Below, piece after piece: positions 4,440-7,234 of a stretch of DNA of 7,234 nucleotides; position 1 is the first letter of the stretch; every line of letters starts with the position of its first letter. The notes under the pieces were generated by a model. The model ran no database searches. It saw only the letters and a list, made by a program, of their open reading frames with translations, and was not told where the DNA came from. The DNA is from RGIG2041 sp045546315. GTDB taxonomy: Bacteria > Bacillota > Clostridia > UBA1381 > UMGS1253. The stretch is from assembly GCA_045546315.1 (NCBI GenBank), contig JAZQCN010000118.1:1-7234 (forward strand). Reading direction: 5' to 3'. The position numbers were made by a program, and so were the translations under genes.

Positions 4440-7234
4440 ATGACAGCAAAGAAAGTTTTAGCAGTATTGCTGGCATCCGTTATGCTTATCGCATCAATGG
4501 GAATGACAGCATTTGCGGATGACGCTGTGTCTGAATGGGACGGCGTAAGCTACGACATCGAATGGTGTAAGGCTGAGCATACTGCAGCAGGCAGTAAAGG
4601 CGGACAGACCTATTACATCGATGACGCGGCAGACTTAGCAGGTCTTGCATACCTGGTTAATACTTGGTATGACTTAACAGGCGACAGCACTTGGGATCCG
4701 TATAATTCGAACAATGCTTTCCAGGGTGACACAGTCATCCTGAGAACAGACATTGACCTTGCGGGTCATCCGTGGGCACCGATTGGTTACAGAGCGCTCG
4801 AGAGCGATAAATATGCGTTCCGCGGTACTTTTGACGGGCAGGGTCATACCATCAAGAATTTGTATGTTCCGGCAGATAAGTATTATTATGCAGGCTTGTT
4901 TGGCAAGATTGTGACGCTCAATAATACGCAGACCTTCAAAGGCATCACTATTGAAAATGCAAATGTAACCTCTTTGAATGAGACATCTAAAAACAAAGAA
5001 GGCGCAGGTGCACTTTTCGGCGATTCCTACGGCTCTATCATTACCGATTGTCATGTAACCGGTAATATCACCATCAAGGCGGGTGATATATACGCAGGTG
5101 CGCTCTGCGGTCAGTCGCGTTCCAATATTTCTAACTGTACCGTTAAAGCTACCGGTACAGTAGAAGCTGAGAATCATTATGCCGGCGGTCTTGTAGGGTA
5201 TATGGTGCACAACAACAATAACAATGTTGAGGCAGAGGTTGTGAACTCCTCTGTTATGGGCACAGGCACCGGTCTGACGGTTACTGCCGGCAGCGAGGTT
5301 GTAGGCGGTCTTGTAGGCTGGGTACCGGCTGCGAGTGTTGCTAATATGAATATTGACAATGTTGCAGTTGCAGGCGTGACCGTTGTGGCAGAAGAGGCAA
5401 GCGATGATTATGAGGTTGCCTATATTGCAAATAACTTCACCGCAACAAATGCATATGTCAGCAAGGTAGCTGCAACTGTAGCAGGTGAAGAGGTTGTTCC
5501 GGCAGACAGCACAGCTGTAAAAGCAGCGGTTGCAGAAGTAGATGGCGTATATTACGACGATTTAGAGCTCGCACTTAAGGCAATGGGGTCCGGCTCTGTA
5601 TTCAACCTTTTAGACGATGTTGTTATCGACTATTACTGGGATTGCAGATACACAGGCTCTAAGTTCACTGTGCCGGTAACCATCAACGGTAACGGTAATA
5701 CGCTTAAGTTTACCAATACGGTATACGACGCGGGCAATCATTTGGCTGTTTTCAGATTTGAAAACGACGCAACCGTAACAGACCTTACTTTGGATTTAAG
5801 CGAGGCTGAGTCCGGTTTTGGTGGCAGAGTGCGCGGTATCTCCTCTAAGGCAGGCAACCTTACCGTAAGCGGCTGTACATTTATCGGTAATCCGGAGCTT
5901 ACAAATGCAAGAGGTATCATTTATGGCGAATCTGCTACGCAGGAGCAGTTGGTAAACACTGAAGTTACCATCACAGATTGTGTATTTGAAACATTCAGAC
6001 GCGGTGTAGGTGATAACGAAAGTGCAAGAGATGTAAAGAGCGTTACCGTAGACAACTGCGACTTTACCAATGCTTCGGTTTATTTGAGTGCAGCAGAAGC
6101 GGTTACCTTTACAAATAATGAAATGGATGAAGGCTGGGTAAATATTACAGCTTATTCTAAGCCGGCAGACCTTACGGTAACCGTAACCGACAACACGCTT
6201 TGCGAGGACGGTGCCAATGTAAATGTTATTAATGCCGATGCAAACATTGTTTATGAAAACAACGGTAGCGTAGAAGCTGTTTTGCCGGAAATTATGGTTG
6301 GCAGCAAGTATTACAGAACATTTGCTGCAGCTGTGAAGGCGGCACAGGATGGCGAAACTGTTACTCTGCTTGGCGATGTATCTGTTACAGAGCCGATTGA
6401 ATTTGCAGAGGATATCACAATTGACTTAAAGGGTCATACGCTTACAATGACAGCAGAGCCGACAACGCTTGGTAACGAGGCGCGCAATGCTTGCTATCTT
6501 TTCACTTCTGATGTTAAATTCTGCGATACTTCCCTTGCAAGAGCTGCAAAGGGCACAATTAAGGTAAGCAATACACAGGAGGCAACCGGCGTATTCTATG
6601 TAGATGTCGGTGCATCCCTTGCATTTGAAAATGTTGCACTTGTTGCAGAAAGCTACAATGCATCCGCATTGATTTTCAATGTAAACGAGGTTGCATTTAA
6701 CAACGCAATCGTAGATGCAGCAAATAATGCGAAGGACGGTAGCTTTGTTACAGGTAACGGCGCAAATGCGACAACCGTTACAATGAACAACACCCAGCTG
6801 AACCTGAACAATACCGGCAGAGGCTTCACAAATTCCGGTATTGCTGCAAGTGAGTCTGCAATCGCTGTTGAGAACTTAAACAACAATGCGTTCAGAAATG
6901 TTGCAGGTACAATCCACAACACAGATGTTTCCGTTGACGGTTGTGAAAACGGTATTAAGCAGGATGCAAATATTGCACTTGCAATCACCGGTGATTCTGT
7001 TGTAACTGTTGAAAATGCAACGGATAACGAAGTATTCTTGAAGGATACAAGCTCTACACTTACCGTTGCTGACACAGCAACACTTGATGCAGAAATCAAG
7101 GTAGGCACAGTTGCAGCAGAAGCTGACCTTTCCGAGGCAGTTGCACTTGAAATCGTTCCGACAACGGACGAGCGTGTATATGCACTGTATGTAACAGCAA
7201 CAGACGGCAAGGCAATCAACCGCCTCTCTGACGC
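4440..7234 (+). CDS. Secreted GLUG-repeat adhesin-like protein, 3' end beyond window (gene C)
   Basis: The frame is open from ATG 4440 to the window edge, giving 931 codons. A Sec signal peptide (MTAKKVLAVLLASVM...GMTAFA, cleavage before DDAV) nearly repeats that of gene B. Residues 58-74 (YYIDDAADLAGLAYLVN) and 127-143 (FRGTFDGQGHTIKNLYV) are typical of the N-terminal part of GLUG/IgA-protease-type surface proteins. GLUG-like turns follow at YAGLFG (150-155), GAGALFG (188-194), YAGALCG (218-224), YAGGLVG (247-253) and VGGLVG (288-293). Modules with A..A...LLxDV occur at about 367-394 and 617-673, the second ending ITIDLKGHTLTMT. The rest is Asn- and Thr-rich, with beta-helix character. The last residues (LEIVPTTDERVYALYVTATDGKAINRLSDA in part) align with gene B from residue 828, so a further 300 or so residues ending in a dockerin are predicted, not seen. 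No enzyme motif was found; adhesion or glycan binding is inferred. Confidence 0.88.
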   Translation, partial: MTAKKVLAVLLASVMLIASMGMTAFADDAVSEWDGVSYDIEWCKAEHTAAGSKGGQTYYIDDAADLAGLAYLVNTWYDLTGDSTWDPYNSNNAFQGDTVILRTDIDLAGHPWAPIGYRALESDKYAFRGTFDGQGHTIKNLYVPADKYYYAGLFGKIVTLNNTQTFKGITIENANVTSLNETSKNKEGAGALFGDSYGSIITDCHVTGNITIKAGDIYAGALCGQSRSNISNCTVKATGTVEAENHYAGGLVGYMVHNNNNNVEAEVVNSSVMGTGTGLTVTAGSEVVGGLVGWVPAASVANMNIDNVAVAGVTVVAEEASDDYEVAYIANNFTATNAYVSKVAATVAGEEVVPADSTAVKAAVAEVDGVYYDDLELALKAMGSGSVFNLLDDVVIDYYWDCRYTGSKFTVPVTINGNGNTLKFTNTVYDAGNHLAVFRFENDATVTDLTLDLSEAESGFGGRVRGISSKAGNLTVSGCTFIGNPELTNARGIIYGESATQEQLVNTEVTITDCVFETFRRGVGDNESARDVKSVTVDNCDFTNASVYLSAAEAVTFTNNEMDEGWVNITAYSKPADLTVTVTDNTLCEDGANVNVINADANIVYENNGSVEAVLPEIMVGSKYYRTFAAAVKAAQDGETVTLLGDVSVTEPIEFAEDITIDLKGHTLTMTAEPTTLGNEARNACYLFTSDVKFCDTSLARAAKGTIKVSNTQEATGVFYVDVGASLAFENVALVAESYNASALIFNVNEVAFNNAIVDAANNAKDGSFVTGNGANATTVTMNNTQLNLNNTGRGFTNSGIAASESAIAVENLNNNAFRNVAGTIHNTDVSVDGCENGIKQDANIALAITGDSVVTVENATDNEVFLKDTSSTLTVADTATLDAEIKVGTVAAEADLSEAVALEIVPTTDERVYALYVTATDGKAINRLSD

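Noticed and set aside
713..7219. Several minus-strand open frames of 60-188 codons inside genes B and C
   Set aside because: All lie antisense to convincing coding sequence, lack ribosome sites, and encode low-complexity or Ser/Cys/Val-rich strings typical of antisense shadows.

Overview
The window suggests a Gram-positive anaerobe of the gut or rumen Oscillospirales/Ruminococcaceae type. The reasons are three large secreted proteins in a row on the + strand, C-terminal type I dockerin domains, strong AAGGAG ribosome sites and moderate GC content. This placement is inferred from protein style; no taxonomic marker is present.

Layout. (1) 1-322: the 3' end of a first dockerin gene (A). (2) 323-682: a 360-base gap made almost entirely of inverted repeats. 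It holds a hairpin element just after the stop, then two copies of a two-hairpin module, then a ribosome site. (3) 683-4150: complete gene B, 1155 residues, with signal peptide, right-handed beta-helix-like region, Ig-like or adhesin-like modules and a dockerin. (4) 4151-4439: a second gap with an array of seven tiny hairpins joined by ATGAAGT-type linkers. A third copy of the two-hairpin module, a plausible promoter and a ribosome site follow. (5) 4440-7234: gene C, open to the window edge. It has the same signal peptide start as B, then GLUG-type adhesin repeats and the same repeat module seen in B.

The three genes look like paralogues arising by tandem duplication. A and B share a near-identical last 106 codons (about 92% at DNA level, no net gap). 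B and C share the ribosome site, the first codons and a homologous C-terminal region, and C is cut by the window just where that homology begins. The picture is a locus of secreted, apparently non-catalytic, beta-rich proteins. Their N-terminal parts vary, while the tail is constant and should dock to the same cohesin on a scaffold or cell surface. No glycoside hydrolase, lyase or peptidase active site could be recognised.

The least explained content is the intergenic DNA: the hairpin array at 4156-4319 (with a smaller relative at 326-402) and the two-hairpin module at 453-523, 580-647 and 4330-4396. The module's stems are conserved by paired base changes, and its 3' arm carries a -35-like hexamer.
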